A stretch of 64,000 nt of DNA, taken from the NCBI RefSeq assembly GCF_039535785.1, contig NZ_BAAAXV010000001.1, positions 2,108,001 through 2,172,000 on the forward strand. The letters run 5' to 3'. Of the stretch, positions 1 to 8,450 are shown piece after piece; positions within the stretch are counted from its first letter, which is position 1; each line of letters starts with the position of its first letter. The stretch is from Nonomuraea helvata. Lineage in GTDB: Bacteria > Actinomycetota > Actinomycetes > Streptosporangiales > Streptosporangiaceae. The translations under genes were made by a program, and so were the position numbers. The notes under the pieces were generated by a model. That model ran no database searches. It saw nothing but the letters and a program-made list of their open reading frames with translations, and was not told the origin of the DNA.

Positions 1-891
1 GACGTACGCGGCCAGGCGACGATGCTCTACTCGCTCGGCTCGCTGCACAGCGCCGAACAGCGCTTCGACGACGCCCGGCGCGACTTCGAGGCGGCGGCCG
101 AGATGTTCAGGGCCGAGGGGTACGACCAGGGAGAGGCGCTGGCGATCCGCGACCTGGCGTTCCTGGACCGGATGTACGGCCGGCTCACCGCCGCCGAGAA
201 CGGTTACCGCCACGCGCTGAAGATCTTCCGCGCCAACGGGGACCTGGCCGCCGCGGCATTCGTGCTGCACAGCCTGGCCAGGACGCGGCTGGAGTTACGC
301 GACCCCGCCGAGGCCAGGCGGCTGCTCGACGAGTCGCTCCGGCTCAGCCGCACGGCCGGGAGCAAGCGCGTCGAGGCTCAGGTGCTGTGCTGGCTCGGCG
401 ACGCGTACATCCAGGCGGGCGACCTCTCCCGCGCCGTCGACGTGCTCCAGTCGTCGCTGACGATGGTGCGGTCGATGGACGACGCCATCGGAGAGGCGTA
501 CGCGCTGCACCAGCTGGCGCTCGCGCGGCTGCGCCGCGGCGAGTTCTCCGAGGCGGCCACCGCGCTCGACCGGTGCATCGATCTGGCGGGCAGCGCCCGG
601 TCGCGACTGGCCGAGGTCAAGGGGTTCACCGGGCTCGGCGAGCTGGCCTCCGCCCGGGGCGAGCCGGACAAGGCCATCCACCATCTGGACCAGGCGCTGG
701 CGCTCTGCCGGAAGATCCACGCTCCGCTGTACGAGGTCCGGGTGCTCACCCAGCTCAGCGTGGCCCACGCCGCCACCGGCGACAGGACCGCGGCGGAGCA
801 GGCCCTCGCGGAGGCACTGTCGCTGGCCGCGCAGATGGATCCGGTGGTCGTGGAGCAGGTCTGCGCCGACCTGGGCCGTCGCGCGACGTGA
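1..891 (+). CDS. TPR-repeat C-terminal part of a regulator (5' end outside window)
   Basis: The frame is open from the first base, so this is the tail of a longer gene. The 297 visible residues are a run of about seven TPR-like helix pairs (40-residue periodicity, conserved Leu/Ala/Tyr positions). The protein ends without a helix-turn-helix, which argues against a LuxR/LAL protein and fits the C-terminal TPR arm of an AfsR-type SARP regulator; that is inference. Codon 295-297 is TTA, so translation should depend on the bldA tRNA, as is common for cluster regulators. The family role would be pathway-level transcription control. Confidence 0.7.
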   Translation, partial: DVRGQATMLYSLGSLHSAEQRFDDARRDFEAAAEMFRAEGYDQGEALAIRDLAFLDRMYGRLTAAENGYRHALKIFRANGDLAAAAFVLHSLARTRLELRDPAEARRLLDESLRLSRTAGSKRVEAQVLCWLGDAYIQAGDLSRAVDVLQSSLTMVRSMDDAIGEAYALHQLALARLRRGEFSEAATALDRCIDLAGSARSRLAEVKGFTGLGELASARGEPDKAIHHLDQALALCRKIHAPLYEVRVLTQLSVAHAATGDRTAAEQALAEALSLAAQMDPVVVEQVCADLGRRAT

Positions 892-1101
892 TCAGGGCCG
901 GTTCAGCTCTTTCCAGAGCCGCGCCTCCTCCGGGGTCAGCGGCACATCGGGGATGAGCTGTTCCGGATGTCCCGCCGGAAGAGATGGAGGCGGGTTCTCC
1001 GGAGGGACCACCAGGAAAGGGGCCATCCCGGAGAAACGCCCAACACCCACCAGGCCGTCCCAGATGAACTTGATGAGCCCTCTGGCAAGCCGAGCTAACA
1101 C
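892..1101 (-). CDS. small DUF6059-like protein
   Basis: A 69-residue protein of unknown function. The GTG start at 1101 is preceded by a strong AAGGAGG ribosome site. The N-terminus is basic and amphipathic, followed by a Pro-rich middle and a conserved-looking end (AGHPEQLIPDVPLTPEE) that I recognise as typical of small actinobacterial DUF6059 proteins, which often sit beside regulators. It converges on the TPR gene, with which it nearly abuts. Its own promoter carries SARP-type heptamers at 1150-1167. A longer upstream frame exists but lacks a ribosome site and reads antisense to whiB. Confidence 0.6.
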   Translation of the reverse strand: MLARLARGLIKFIWDGLVGVGRFSGMAPFLVVPPENPPPSLPAGHPEQLIPDVPLTPEEARLWKELNRP

Positions 1102-1135
1102 GCCCTCACCCTCCTTCGGCGTCCTGCAGTGATGG

Positions 1136-1167
1136 ATTGTCGCTTCCCCCGCTCGATCCCGTCTGGA
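1136..1167 (-). promoter_or_regulatory. SARP-type promoter for the DUF6059-like gene
   Basis: On the minus strand TCCAGAC (1161-1167) and TCGAGCG (1150-1156) lie 11 bp apart, followed by exactly 8 bp and GACAAT (1136-1141) as a -10. This is the geometry of SARP-activated promoters. Confidence 0.6.
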
Positions 1168-1207
1168 CGCCGCTCCACGCCGGTCCATCGGGCCGGTCCA
1201 GCGGGCG

Positions 1208-1239
1208 TCGAACAGGCGTCGAGCCGCGGCGTGCACGCT
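1208..1239 (+). promoter_or_regulatory. SARP-type promoter for the whiB-like gene
   Basis: TCGAACA (1208-1214) and TCGAGCC (1219-1225) are 11 bp apart, then 8 bp, then CACGCT (1234-1239) as a possible -10. The gene starts 21 bp further on. Confidence 0.6.
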
Positions 1240-1260
1240 GGGAGAAACGAGGGGGCAGAC

Positions 1261-1560
1261 ATGAAGACGTTCACCCTTCCGGCCCACCCCGGCGACGACG
1301 CCCTCGCCCGGCTGGAGTGCTCGCCCGTCGCCGAGCACTGGACGGCCAGGGCCGGCTGCGCGCAGAGCGATCCCGATCTGTTCTTCCACGACGCCGGCCA
1401 CAGCGCCGCCCACCGCGCCAAGGCGATCTGCCGCGACTGCCCGGTGGCCGAGCAGTGCCTGGCGGTCGCCGTACGGTTGGAGGTGCGGCACGGCATCTGG
1501 GGCGGCCTGCTGCCCGAGGAGCGCCGCCACCTCTACCCGGCGACCAGGTCGGCCGCTTGA
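1261..1560 (+). CDS. WhiB-family iron-sulfur transcription factor
   Basis: A 99-residue protein with the Wbl signature: Cys33, Cys57, Cys60 and Cys66 (C-x23-C-x2-C-x5-C), which bind a 4Fe-4S cluster, then the G-I-W-G-G turn at 78-82 and a short basic tail. Wbl proteins sense redox state or nitric oxide and act with sigma factors. The ATG at 1261 is chosen because it follows GAGGGGG and gives normal Wbl length; the longer frame from 1129 overlaps the divergent promoters. It is divergent from the DUF6059-like gene and has its own SARP-type promoter, so it probably belongs to the cluster. Confidence 0.9.
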   Translation: MKTFTLPAHPGDDALARLECSPVAEHWTARAGCAQSDPDLFFHDAGHSAAHRAKAICRDCPVAEQCLAVAVRLEVRHGIWGGLLPEERRHLYPATRSAA

Positions 1561-1686
1561 CGCTCCCCACGCTGGCCGCCGCCCTGCCACCCACCGCGCG
1601 GGCCGGCTGCATCCCCCTGAGAGCCGTGCCCCGCTGAGCATCACGTGGACCGAAGAGGCGTCGCCAGAAGCCACCACCCGCACGAT

Positions 1687-1723
1687 CGAGGCCGGCTAGC
1701 CGCGTGGCGGTGAGCCGGCCTCG
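1687..1723. terminator. hairpin between convergent genes
   Basis: An 11-bp perfect stem (CGAGGCCGGCT paired with AGCCGGCCTCG) with a 15-base loop, lying between the whiB-like gene and the convergent SDR gene. Probably a bidirectional terminator; no U-tract, as usual in actinomycetes. Confidence 0.5.
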
Positions 1724-1735
1724 TGCGCGTCGCCC

Positions 1736-2518
1736 TCAGGAGGGGCGGTTGTAGTGAGCCGGAGGAGCCATACCGGCATCGATCATGACCTCCGCGCCCG
1801 TGATGCTGCGGACCCTGCCGGACGCCAGCATGACGACCAGGGTCGCGATCTCGTCGGGGTCGATCATCTCCCCCGTGGAGAGCCCCGTCATCTTGGGCAC
1901 GGTGGCGACGAACTCCTCCGGGGTCATCCCCGCGCGCTTCGCGATCTCCGGGTTCGTCCACAGCCGGGTACGGACCGGCCCGGGCGAGATGGTGTTGACC
2001 CGGACGCCTTGCGAGCTGAACTCCGCGGACAGCGCCTTGCCGATGTTGGTGAGCGCGGCCTTGGCGGCCGAGTAGTGCCCGAGCCGTGGGTCCACCATGC
2101 TCGAGTTCATCGAGCCGATGTTGATGATGGCGCCGTTCCGCTCGACCAGGCTGGGGAGCGCCGCCCGGGTGGCCCGGATCGTGGTCAGGACGTTGAGCTC
2201 GAACGTGTGCTGCCAGACGTCGTCCTCGATGTCCAGGAAGCCCGAGGCCAGCTTCACCCCGCCGCCCACGTTGTTGACCAGGATGTCGATGCCGCCGAAC
2301 TTGGCGAGCGCCGCGTCGATCAGCGACTGCGGGCCCTGCTTGGTGAGGAGGTCGACTTCGAGGGTGTGCGGCGTCGTGGCCAGCAGGTCCGCGCTGACGG
2401 TACGTGCCCCGCCGAAGACGTCGGCGCCCGCGGAGACCAGTTTCTGCGTGACCGCCAGCCCGATCCCGGCGCCGGCCCCGGTGACCACGGCCGTCTTGCC
2501 GGTCAGGTCGAATTCCAT
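1736..2518 (-). CDS. short-chain dehydrogenase/reductase
   Basis: A 260-residue classical SDR: TGAGAGIG nucleotide-binding loop near residue 12, NNVGG, and Y-S-A-A-K active site. It would use NAD(P)H to reduce a keto group or oxidise a hydroxyl on the polyketide; the substrate is not predictable. The ATG at 2518 has AAGGAG six bases upstream. It is last in the minus operon tenA-like/P450/SDR/SDR. Confidence 0.85.
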   Translation of the reverse strand: MEFDLTGKTAVVTGAGAGIGLAVTQKLVSAGADVFGGARTVSADLLATTPHTLEVDLLTKQGPQSLIDAALAKFGGIDILVNNVGGGVKLASGFLDIEDDVWQHTFELNVLTTIRATRAALPSLVERNGAIINIGSMNSSMVDPRLGHYSAAKAALTNIGKALSAEFSSQGVRVNTISPGPVRTRLWTNPEIAKRAGMTPEEFVATVPKMTGLSTGEMIDPDEIATLVVMLASGRVRSITGAEVMIDAGMAPPAHYNRPS

Positions 2519-2527
2519 GCTCTCTCC

Positions 2528-3205
2528 TTAACGTTTCTCGGTGAGGAAGCTGCCGTTCGGCCCGCCGGCCGGCAGGGTCGCCACGTCGGCGATGAACCGG
2601 GCGGCCTGTTCCGGCGTGACGTGGCCGGAGGGCATCATGTCGGTACGCACGCGTCCCGGGTTGACCGCGTTCACCAGCACCCCGGTGCCCTCGCACTGGG
2701 CGGCCAGCATCGTGGTCAGGCCGTTCAACGCGCTCTTGGAGAGCGAGTAGCCGGGGGCGCCGGCGAAGAGGGCCCCGCCGAACTCGGCGGTCGTCCCGCT
2801 GGAGATCAGCACCACGCGGCCCCACCCGCGGCGGATCATGGACGGGACGAAGGCCTGGGCCAGCCGCCACGAGCCGATCAGGTTCACCCGCAGCGTCCGG
2901 TCGACCAGGTCGAGCGGCGCGGTGAGGGGGTCGGTGCGCGCGTCGAGCAGGACTCCGGCGTTGCACACCAGCACGTCGACGTGCTCGAGCTCCTTGCGCA
3001 GCAGCATGACGCCGGTGGGGTCGGTGACGTCCAGCACGTGCGGGCAGACGCCGGGACCGATGTCGGCGGCGGTGGCGAGGGCCGTCTCGGGGTCCCGCGC
3101 GGTCACCACCACCCGCAGGTTCCTGCGGTACAGCTCGGTGGCGACCGCGCGGCCGATCCCGCGGTTGGCCCCGGTGACGAGCGCGGTGCGCGGTCTGGTC
3201 ACCAC
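2528..3205 (-). CDS. short-chain dehydrogenase/reductase
   Basis: A 225-residue SDR with TGANRGIG and Y-S-L-S-K. The GTG start at 3205 (or the next GTG at 3202) overlaps the P450 stop by 4-7 bases, so the two are translationally coupled. It is shorter than most classical SDRs and only distantly like its neighbour, so this is not a recent duplication. It is probably a tailoring ketoreductase acting with the P450. Confidence 0.83.
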   Translation of the reverse strand: MVTRPRTALVTGANRGIGRAVATELYRRNLRVVVTARDPETALATAADIGPGVCPHVLDVTDPTGVMLLRKELEHVDVLVCNAGVLLDARTDPLTAPLDLVDRTLRVNLIGSWRLAQAFVPSMIRRGWGRVVLISSGTTAEFGGALFAGAPGYSLSKSALNGLTTMLAAQCEGTGVLVNAVNPGRVRTDMMPSGHVTPEQAARFIADVATLPAGGPNGSFLTEKR

Positions 3206-4398
3206 GTGACCGGAATCTCGCTGAAGCCCTCCATGAACCCGCCCAGGCCCCGGGGCAGCTCGTCGCCGGGCACCGCGAGGCGCAGGTCCGGGAACCGCCG
3301 CAGCAGGGTCTCGGTGGCCACCTGGAGTTCCATCCGGGCCAGGGCCGCGCCGACGCAGTAGTGGATGCCCGCGCCGAACGTCATGTGGTGGTTCTCCTTA
3401 CGCCGGATGTCCAGCGTGAAGGGATCGTTGAACACGGTCTCGTCCATGTTGGCCGACTCCTCGGACAGCAGGACGCTGGAGCCTTCCTTGATCACCGTGC
3501 CGTCGGACAGCGGGATGTCCGTCAGCGCGTAGCGCAGGGTCCCGATGGACGAGCCCATGATCTGCGTACGCAGCAGCTCCTCCACCGCCGACGGCACCAG
3601 CGAGTAGTCGGCCCGGATCTCCTTGACCAGGTCCTGCCGGTGGAGCAGCACCGCGGTCCCGGTGCCGATCTGGCTGGCGGTGGTGACGTAGCCGGCGATG
3701 AGCAGGCTCTGCGTCCAGAAGTGCAGCTCGTGCTCGGACAGGCGGTTGTCGTCCTCGTCGCGTACCTTGATCAGGGCGCTGATCAGGTCGTCGCCCAGGT
3801 CCTCCCGCTTGGCGGCGATCAGCTCGACGAGATAGCCCCACAGGCCCTTGCGGCACTCCTCGACCTCGTCGGCGGGCAGCTTGGTGACGGACAGGAAGCC
3901 GTCCACCAGCCTGCGGAACCGGTTCCTGTCCTCCGGGGGGATGCCGAGCAGCTTGCAGATCACCAGGATCGGGAGCGGGAACGCGACCGCCTCGTTGAGG
4001 TCGACCGGCTTGGGCCCGGCCTCCATCTCGTCCAGCAGCTGGTCCACGGTCTCCTGCGCATAGGGCCGCAGCCGCTCGATCCGGCGCGCGGTGAACGCCT
4101 TGGTCACCAGGCTGCGCATCCTGGTGTGGTCCGGCGGGTCGGCGTCGATCTCGGGGTCGACGAACAGCTCGTTGTCCGCGGAGATCCGCGCGACACCGGG
4201 CCTGGCGATGTTCTTGCTCAGCCGCTCGTCGGCGAAGAGCTTCCTGACATCCTTATAACGCGTCACCATCACCGCCGTGTCACCGCTGGGCAGCCTGACC
4301 TCGACGAGAGCCTTGCTCCGCAGGCCACGCAGCCCCTCGGGCACCTCCATCGGAGGTGTCCACGCGAAGGGGTAGTGAATGGGGGTTTCCGTGCTCAT
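3199..4398 (-). CDS. cytochrome P450
   Basis: A 399-residue class I bacterial P450. The heme loop F-G-A-G-I-H-Y-C has Cys348 as axial ligand, and the K-helix ExxR (EELLR) is present. The I-helix motif reads A-G-Y-V-T-T: the acidic residue that usually precedes the Thr pair is Val, which may alter proton delivery or signal an unusual reaction. AAAGGT precedes the ATG. It needs a ferredoxin; a 3Fe-4S type ferredoxin is encoded at 22.8 kb. It lies in an operon with the TenA-like gene upstream and two SDRs downstream, and should oxidise (hydroxylate or couple) the polyketide. Confidence 0.95.
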   Translation of the reverse strand: MSTETPIHYPFAWTPPMEVPEGLRGLRSKALVEVRLPSGDTAVMVTRYKDVRKLFADERLSKNIARPGVARISADNELFVDPEIDADPPDHTRMRSLVTKAFTARRIERLRPYAQETVDQLLDEMEAGPKPVDLNEAVAFPLPILVICKLLGIPPEDRNRFRRLVDGFLSVTKLPADEVEECRKGLWGYLVELIAAKREDLGDDLISALIKVRDEDDNRLSEHELHFWTQSLLIAGYVTTASQIGTGTAVLLHRQDLVKEIRADYSLVPSAVEELLRTQIMGSSIGTLRYALTDIPLSDGTVIKEGSSVLLSEESANMDETVFNDPFTLDIRRKENHHMTFGAGIHYCVGAALARMELQVATETLLRRFPDLRLAVPGDELPRGLGGFMEGFSEIPVTW

Positions 4399-4414
4399 TC
4401 GGCGACCTTTCTCC

Positions 4415-5083
4415 TTAAACCGGCCAGGAGGGCTGCCGCAGGCAGCATTCCGCGAAGGCCCATTCGTAACGGACGCTGGTGGAGAACTGCTCGACGATGA
4501 GCCGACGCTCCGCGGCCGAGCAGCTCTCGCCGGCCCGGTCGATCATGTCCAGGAACGCCCGCACGGCGTACCCGTAGGACTCACCCGGGTGGTAGACCTC
4601 GATCCACGGCAGATAACGGGAGCCGGGCGCCGCGTTGAGCTTCAGGTTGTCCGACACCTCGGCGTTGAACCAGACCATGGGCAGCAGCGCGCCGATCCCT
4701 GCGTAGTAGGAGCGCGCGGTGGCGGCCGCGAAGAAGGACGCGTGCGCGTGCGTGGCCGGGTCCACCGGGATCTGCTCGCCGAGCTCCGGCAGGCCGAGCT
4801 CTCCGGCCAGCCCGGTGTAGGCCTGGCGCAGCCGGTCCTTGGCCTCGAGCGTGCCCGCCACGGACTGGCCGAGCAGGAACGCGTCGGCGTCCTCGGGAGC
4901 GGCCGCGGCGCACCGGGCCAGGGCGCGGGCGTAGGCGGGCAGCAGGAAGCCGGTGTCCTGCTGGACGAAATAGGCGAGGGCCTCGCCGGGAAGCGAGCCG
5001 TCGCGAAGGCCGGACCAGAACGGATGGTCCTGCACCTTCCGTAACACCGGGTCCCTGATCTCCATGAGCTCTTCGTGCAGCAT
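4415..5083 (-). CDS. TenA-like protein lacking the thiaminase cysteine
   Basis: A 222-residue helical protein of the TenA/thiaminase II fold. The pyrimidine-site Asp43 (QQD) and the late Glu in YEWAFAE are kept, but the nucleophilic Cys of the A-L-L-P-C-x-W motif is Met136, so thiaminase chemistry is unlikely. Leu14 is a TTA codon (5042-5044). The ATG at 5083 follows GGGGAAGG; the upstream frame extension has no ribosome site. It is first in the operon with P450 and two SDRs, under a SARP-type promoter. A relative with the same Met136 lies at 54516-55184. Its function is unknown; a role as a polyketide-modifying or binding protein is inference. Confidence 0.85.
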   Translation of the reverse strand: MLHEELMEIRDPVLRKVQDHPFWSGLRDGSLPGEALAYFVQQDTGFLLPAYARALARCAAAAPEDADAFLLGQSVAGTLEAKDRLRQAYTGLAGELGLPELGEQIPVDPATHAHASFFAAATARSYYAGIGALLPMVWFNAEVSDNLKLNAAPGSRYLPWIEVYHPGESYGYAVRAFLDMIDRAGESCSAAERRLIVEQFSTSVRYEWAFAECCLRQPSWPV

Positions 5084-5117
5084 CGGCCTTCCCCTGTCGT
5101 CGTGAACTCCGCTCCGG

Positions 5118-5149
5118 ACGGTAGGGACCCGTCCTAGAAGCCCTCTGGA
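5118..5149 (-). promoter_or_regulatory. SARP-type promoter of the TenA-like/P450/SDR/SDR operon
   Basis: On the minus strand TCCAGAG (5143-5149) and TCTAGGA (5132-5138) are 11 bp apart, then 8 bp, then TACCGT (5118-5123), a good TAnnnT -10. Confidence 0.65.
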
Positions 5150-5231
5150 GCCCGGCACCAGGCGGTGACCAGCCGTTCTCGAGCCCGCTGCCGCACATTG
5201 GTGGCTCCCAACGCCGACTTAAGGACGTCAC

Positions 5232-5984
5232 ATGGATCTTGGCTTGGCGGACAAGCGGGTACTGATCACCGGCGCCACACGGGGCATCGGCCTGGCCACG
5301 GCCCGCGTCTTCGCCGCGGAGCGGGCGCGGGTCGCCATCACGTATCACACCTCCGACGCCGCGGCCAAGCGCGTGGTCGAGGAGCTGGGCGGCGAGGACC
5401 GGGCGTGCGCCTTGCCGTACGACCTGGCCGATCCGGACTCCATCAGGCAGGCCGTGTCGGCCGTCGAGGAGCGCTGGGGCGGGGTCGACGTCGTGGTGGC
5501 CAACGCGCAGTCGTGGGTGTGGATCAACCCGGAGGACGTCCCGCCCTACCAGGACTTCCCCATGGATCACTGGCTCGGGCTGTTCCGCGAGAACGTCGAA
5601 GGCCACCTGTGGACCGTCCGCCAGGCGCTGGGCGGCATGCGGGAGCGCGGGTGGGGCCGGATCGTGCTGCTGTCGTCGGTGACCGCGACCCACGGGAATC
5701 CCGGTTCCGAGCTCTACAGCGCGGCCAAGGCGGCGCTGCACGGGTTCGTCCGCGGGCTGATGTGGACGCGCGACGGAGTGCTCGCGAACGTGGTCGCGCC
5801 CGGCGGCACGCTGACGGAGAGCCTGGAGGCCGTGGACCCCAAGCTTCTGGCGCGGGCCGTGGAGGAGACCCCGAGCGGGCGCCTCAGCACGGCGGACGAC
5901 GTCGCGCGCCTCATCGTCTTCCTGTGCTCCGAGGCCAACGGCAACATCAACGGCGAAGTCGTGCACACCGCCGGCGGGCGCTGA
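5232..5984 (+). CDS. short-chain dehydrogenase/reductase
   Basis: A 250-residue SDR with TGATRGIG near residue 14 and the catalytic Y-S-A-A-K. The active-site loop before it is S-S-V-T. It is divergent from the TenA-like gene and ends 20 bases before the antiporter gene, so the two are probably cotranscribed. I see no convincing SARP boxes upstream in the forward direction. It probably acts as a tailoring reductase or dehydrogenase; the substrate is unknown. Confidence 0.83.
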   Translation: MDLGLADKRVLITGATRGIGLATARVFAAERARVAITYHTSDAAAKRVVEELGGEDRACALPYDLADPDSIRQAVSAVEERWGGVDVVVANAQSWVWINPEDVPPYQDFPMDHWLGLFRENVEGHLWTVRQALGGMRERGWGRIVLLSSVTATHGNPGSELYSAAKAALHGFVRGLMWTRDGVLANVVAPGGTLTESLEAVDPKLLARAVEETPSGRLSTADDVARLIVFLCSEANGNINGEVVHTAGGR

Positions 5985-6004
5985 CCGAGAGCTGAGGGTT
6001 GACC

Positions 6005-7306
6005 ATGCATCTCACCACTCCGGTGCCGCCCATCGCGGCCGACAGTCTCCTGCTCTTCCTGCTCCAGGTCGGGCTGCTCCTGCTGGTCGCCCTGGTGCTC
6101 GGCAGGCTCGCCACCCGGCTCGGCATGCCCGCGCTCGTGGGCGAGCTGGGCACCGGCGTCCTGCTCGGCCCCTCCCTGCTGGGCCACGTCGCGCCGGGGG
6201 TGTCGGACTGGCTGCTGCCCAGGGACGCCGCCCAGTTCCACCTGCTCGACGCGGTGGGCCAGATCGGCGTCCTGCTGCTGGTCGGCATCACCGGCATGCA
6301 CCTGGACCTCGACCTGATCAAGCGCAAGGGCACGACCGCCGTCAGGGTCAGCACCGCCGGGCTCCTGGTGCCGCTGCTCTGCGGCGTCGGGGTGGGGCTG
6401 CTGCTGCCCGCCTCGCTCATGGCCGGGCAGGGCGACAGAACGGTCTTCGCCCTGTTCCTCGGCGTCGCGCTGTGCGTGAGCGCCATCCCGGTGATCGCCA
6501 AGACGCTCATGGACATGAACCTGCTGCACCGCGAGGTCGGCCAGCTCACCCTGGCCGCGGGCACTGTCGACGACGTCTTCGGCTGGCTGATGCTGTCGGT
6601 CGTGTCCGCCATGGCGACGACCGGCCTGCGCGCGGGCAGCATCGTCCAGTCCCTGGTGGCCCTGGCCGTCTTCGTCGCACTGGCGGTCACGGTCGGGCGG
6701 ACCGCCGTCGGGGTGCTCCTGCGGCCGGTCAGCAGGTCGGGTTCGCCGGGACCAGCGATCGCCGCCGTGGTGGTCCTGCTCCTGGGCGGCGCCGCCGCCA
6801 CTCACGCCCTCGGGCTCGAGGCGGTCTTCGGCGCCTTCGTCCTCGGCATCCTCATCGGCCAGGCGCCCGGCTTCGACCTGAGCCTGCTCGCGCCCCTCCG
6901 TACGGTCGTGCTGGCCGTGCTGGCCCCGATCTTCTTCGCCACGGCGGGGCTGCGTATGGACCTGACGGCGCTCGGCGACTCCGCGATCCTGCTGGCCGCC
7001 CTCGCGGTGGTGGCGATCGCGATCGTCGGCAAGTTCGTCGGCGCCTTCATCGGCGCGCTGAGCAGCCGCCTCACCCGCTGGGAGGCCCTCGCGCTGGGAG
7101 CCGGGATGAACGCCAGAGGCGTGATCGAGGTGATCGTCGCGATGGTGGGCCTGCGGCTCGGGGTGCTGAACACCGCGAGTTACACCATCCTCATCCTGGT
7201 CGCCGTCCTCACGTCCCTGATGGCGCCGCCGCTGCTGCGCCTGGCGATGGCCCGCGTGGCCGTCCAGCCCGGGGAGCGCGAACGCGAGCTGCGAACGGTC
7301 GCCTAG
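6005..7306 (+). CDS. cation/proton antiporter (CPA2-type)
   Basis: A 433-residue membrane protein with about 12 hydrophobic helices from end to end, of the Na+/H+ exchanger type (N-terminal LVGELGTGVLLGP region, MNARGVIEV segment near residue 365). Such antiporters occur in polyketide clusters and are usually read as export or ion-balance functions protecting the producer; that is inference here. The ATG at 6005 is preferred over TTG 5999 because GAGGG ends six bases before it. No C-terminal TrkA domain is present. A strong hairpin follows. Confidence 0.85.
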   Translation: MHLTTPVPPIAADSLLLFLLQVGLLLLVALVLGRLATRLGMPALVGELGTGVLLGPSLLGHVAPGVSDWLLPRDAAQFHLLDAVGQIGVLLLVGITGMHLDLDLIKRKGTTAVRVSTAGLLVPLLCGVGVGLLLPASLMAGQGDRTVFALFLGVALCVSAIPVIAKTLMDMNLLHREVGQLTLAAGTVDDVFGWLMLSVVSAMATTGLRAGSIVQSLVALAVFVALAVTVGRTAVGVLLRPVSRSGSPGPAIAAVVVLLLGGAAATHALGLEAVFGAFVLGILIGQAPGFDLSLLAPLRTVVLAVLAPIFFATAGLRMDLTALGDSAILLAALAVVAIAIVGKFVGAFIGALSSRLTRWEALALGAGMNARGVIEVIVAMVGLRLGVLNTASYTILILVAVLTSLMAPPLLRLAMARVAVQPGERERELRTVA

Positions 7307-7312
7307 CACGCC

Positions 7313-7353
7313 GAAGAGACCGGCCCGGAGATGCTCTCCGGGCCGGTCTCTTC
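7313..7353. terminator. strong bidirectional terminator hairpin
   Basis: A perfect 18-bp stem (GAAGAGACCGGCCCGGAG with its complement) and a 5-base loop, between the convergent antiporter and CLF-like genes. Confidence 0.85.
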
Positions 7354-7364
7354 TTTGCGCCGGC

Positions 7365-8450
7365 TCAGCCAGGGTGGCGCAGCACCAGGCAGCCGACGTT
7401 CCCGTCGTCGCCGGTGACGACGACCAGGGCCACCGAACCGGCCGCGGCGGGGCCGGTGCGCCAGGCCGCGAGCACGTCCGCCAGCTGCAGCGCGGCCGTG
7501 GCGCTGAAGCTCTCGCCCAGCAGGGTCGCCGTCCTGAGCTGCGCGGGCAGCGGCTCGCCCAGGGCGTCGCGGACGCCGGCCTGCTCGGCCGCTCTCAGCC
7601 CGCGCAGGACCGACGCGCTCAAGGAGATGGCGGTGACCGCCGCGCCGGGCACGCCGCTGCGCTCCAGTGCACGGCCGACGGCGGTGGCCACGCCCTGCCG
7701 TACGTCTGACATGCCCAGGGTGCCGACCTCGCAGGCGAGCACCTCAGCCAGCGGCGCGCGGCCGGCCGCGGCGGCGCCTTCGGCGCTCTCCATGACGAAG
7801 ACCGCCGCCCCCTCCCCCACCGCCGCGTCCGGCGCCAGCGCGCCGGACAGGTGCCAGGCCCACGCGGACTGGGGGCACAGCTCCTCCACCGCACCGACCA
7901 GGGCGCGGTCGATGTGGCCCTGGATGATCGCGTTCCTGGCGTAGCTGACCGCGCCCAGGCCCGACACGCGGCCGTCGGCGATCGTGGCGTTCACGCCGCG
8001 CAGCGAGTTCCAGATCGCGATCTGGCTCGCGCAGAAGTTCATCACCGAAGGCGGGAAGAGCGTGGCCTGCACCAGGTAGGGCTTCTCCCGCACCAGCGTC
8101 TCGCGGGAGAACTCGCTGGAGCTGCGGATGCTGCCGGTGCTGGTCCCGATCACCACGCCGGTCCTGGCGCGGTCGTCGTCGCTCAGGGCGGTCTCCAGCG
8201 TCGCCAGCGCGCGGTTGCTCGCCACCAGGGCGAGGCGCGTGGTCCGGTCCAGGGTCCTGATGCCCTTCTTGCCGAGGTACTCCTCGACCCTGAGGTCGGG
8301 GATCACCGCCAGCGGGATGGGCGGGTACTCCCCTTCGGGAGGCTCCGCCCGCCCTGCCTGGTTCCGTGGGGCGGTGAGCGCCTCCAGGCCGATGCCCGAA
8401 GGCGACACCACGCCGCAACCGGTGATCACGAGTGGCGCCGACGTGGTCAC
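7365..8450 (-). CDS. divergent ketosynthase partner (CLF-like, no active-site Cys)
   Basis: A 361-residue thiolase-fold protein, about 50 residues shorter than usual ketosynthases. The position of the nucleophilic Cys is Ala158 (T-I-A-D instead of T-A-C-S), and neither of the usual catalytic His motifs is present, so it cannot condense by itself. It is the partner of the ketosynthase just upstream, with a GTGA overlap (GTG start 8450, upstream stop 8447). Short partners of this kind are known from highly reducing type II systems such as ishigamide, so it may set chain length for a second carbon chain. It is distinct from the aromatic CLF at 49.7 kb. Confidence 0.75.
   Translation of the reverse strand: MTTSAPLVITGCGVVSPSGIGLEALTAPRNQAGRAEPPEGEYPPIPLAVIPDLRVEEYLGKKGIRTLDRTTRLALVASNRALATLETALSDDDRARTGVVIGTSTGSIRSSSEFSRETLVREKPYLVQATLFPPSVMNFCASQIAIWNSLRGVNATIADGRVSGLGAVSYARNAIIQGHIDRALVGAVEELCPQSAWAWHLSGALAPDAAVGEGAAVFVMESAEGAAAAGRAPLAEVLACEVGTLGMSDVRQGVATAVGRALERSGVPGAAVTAISLSASVLRGLRAAEQAGVRDALGEPLPAQLRTATLLGESFSATAALQLADVLAAWRTGPAAAGSVALVVVTGDDGNVGCLVLRHPG

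Noticed and set aside
1754..3361. 535-codon plus-strand frame over the SDR genes
   Set aside because: Antisense to two clear SDR genes; Arg/Gly/His-rich shadow composition and no recognisable motif.
5150..5231. Forward SARP-type promoter for the SDR at 5232
   Set aside because: A single TCGAGCC is present at 5183, but the partner heptamers at 11-bp steps and the -10 do not match well enough.
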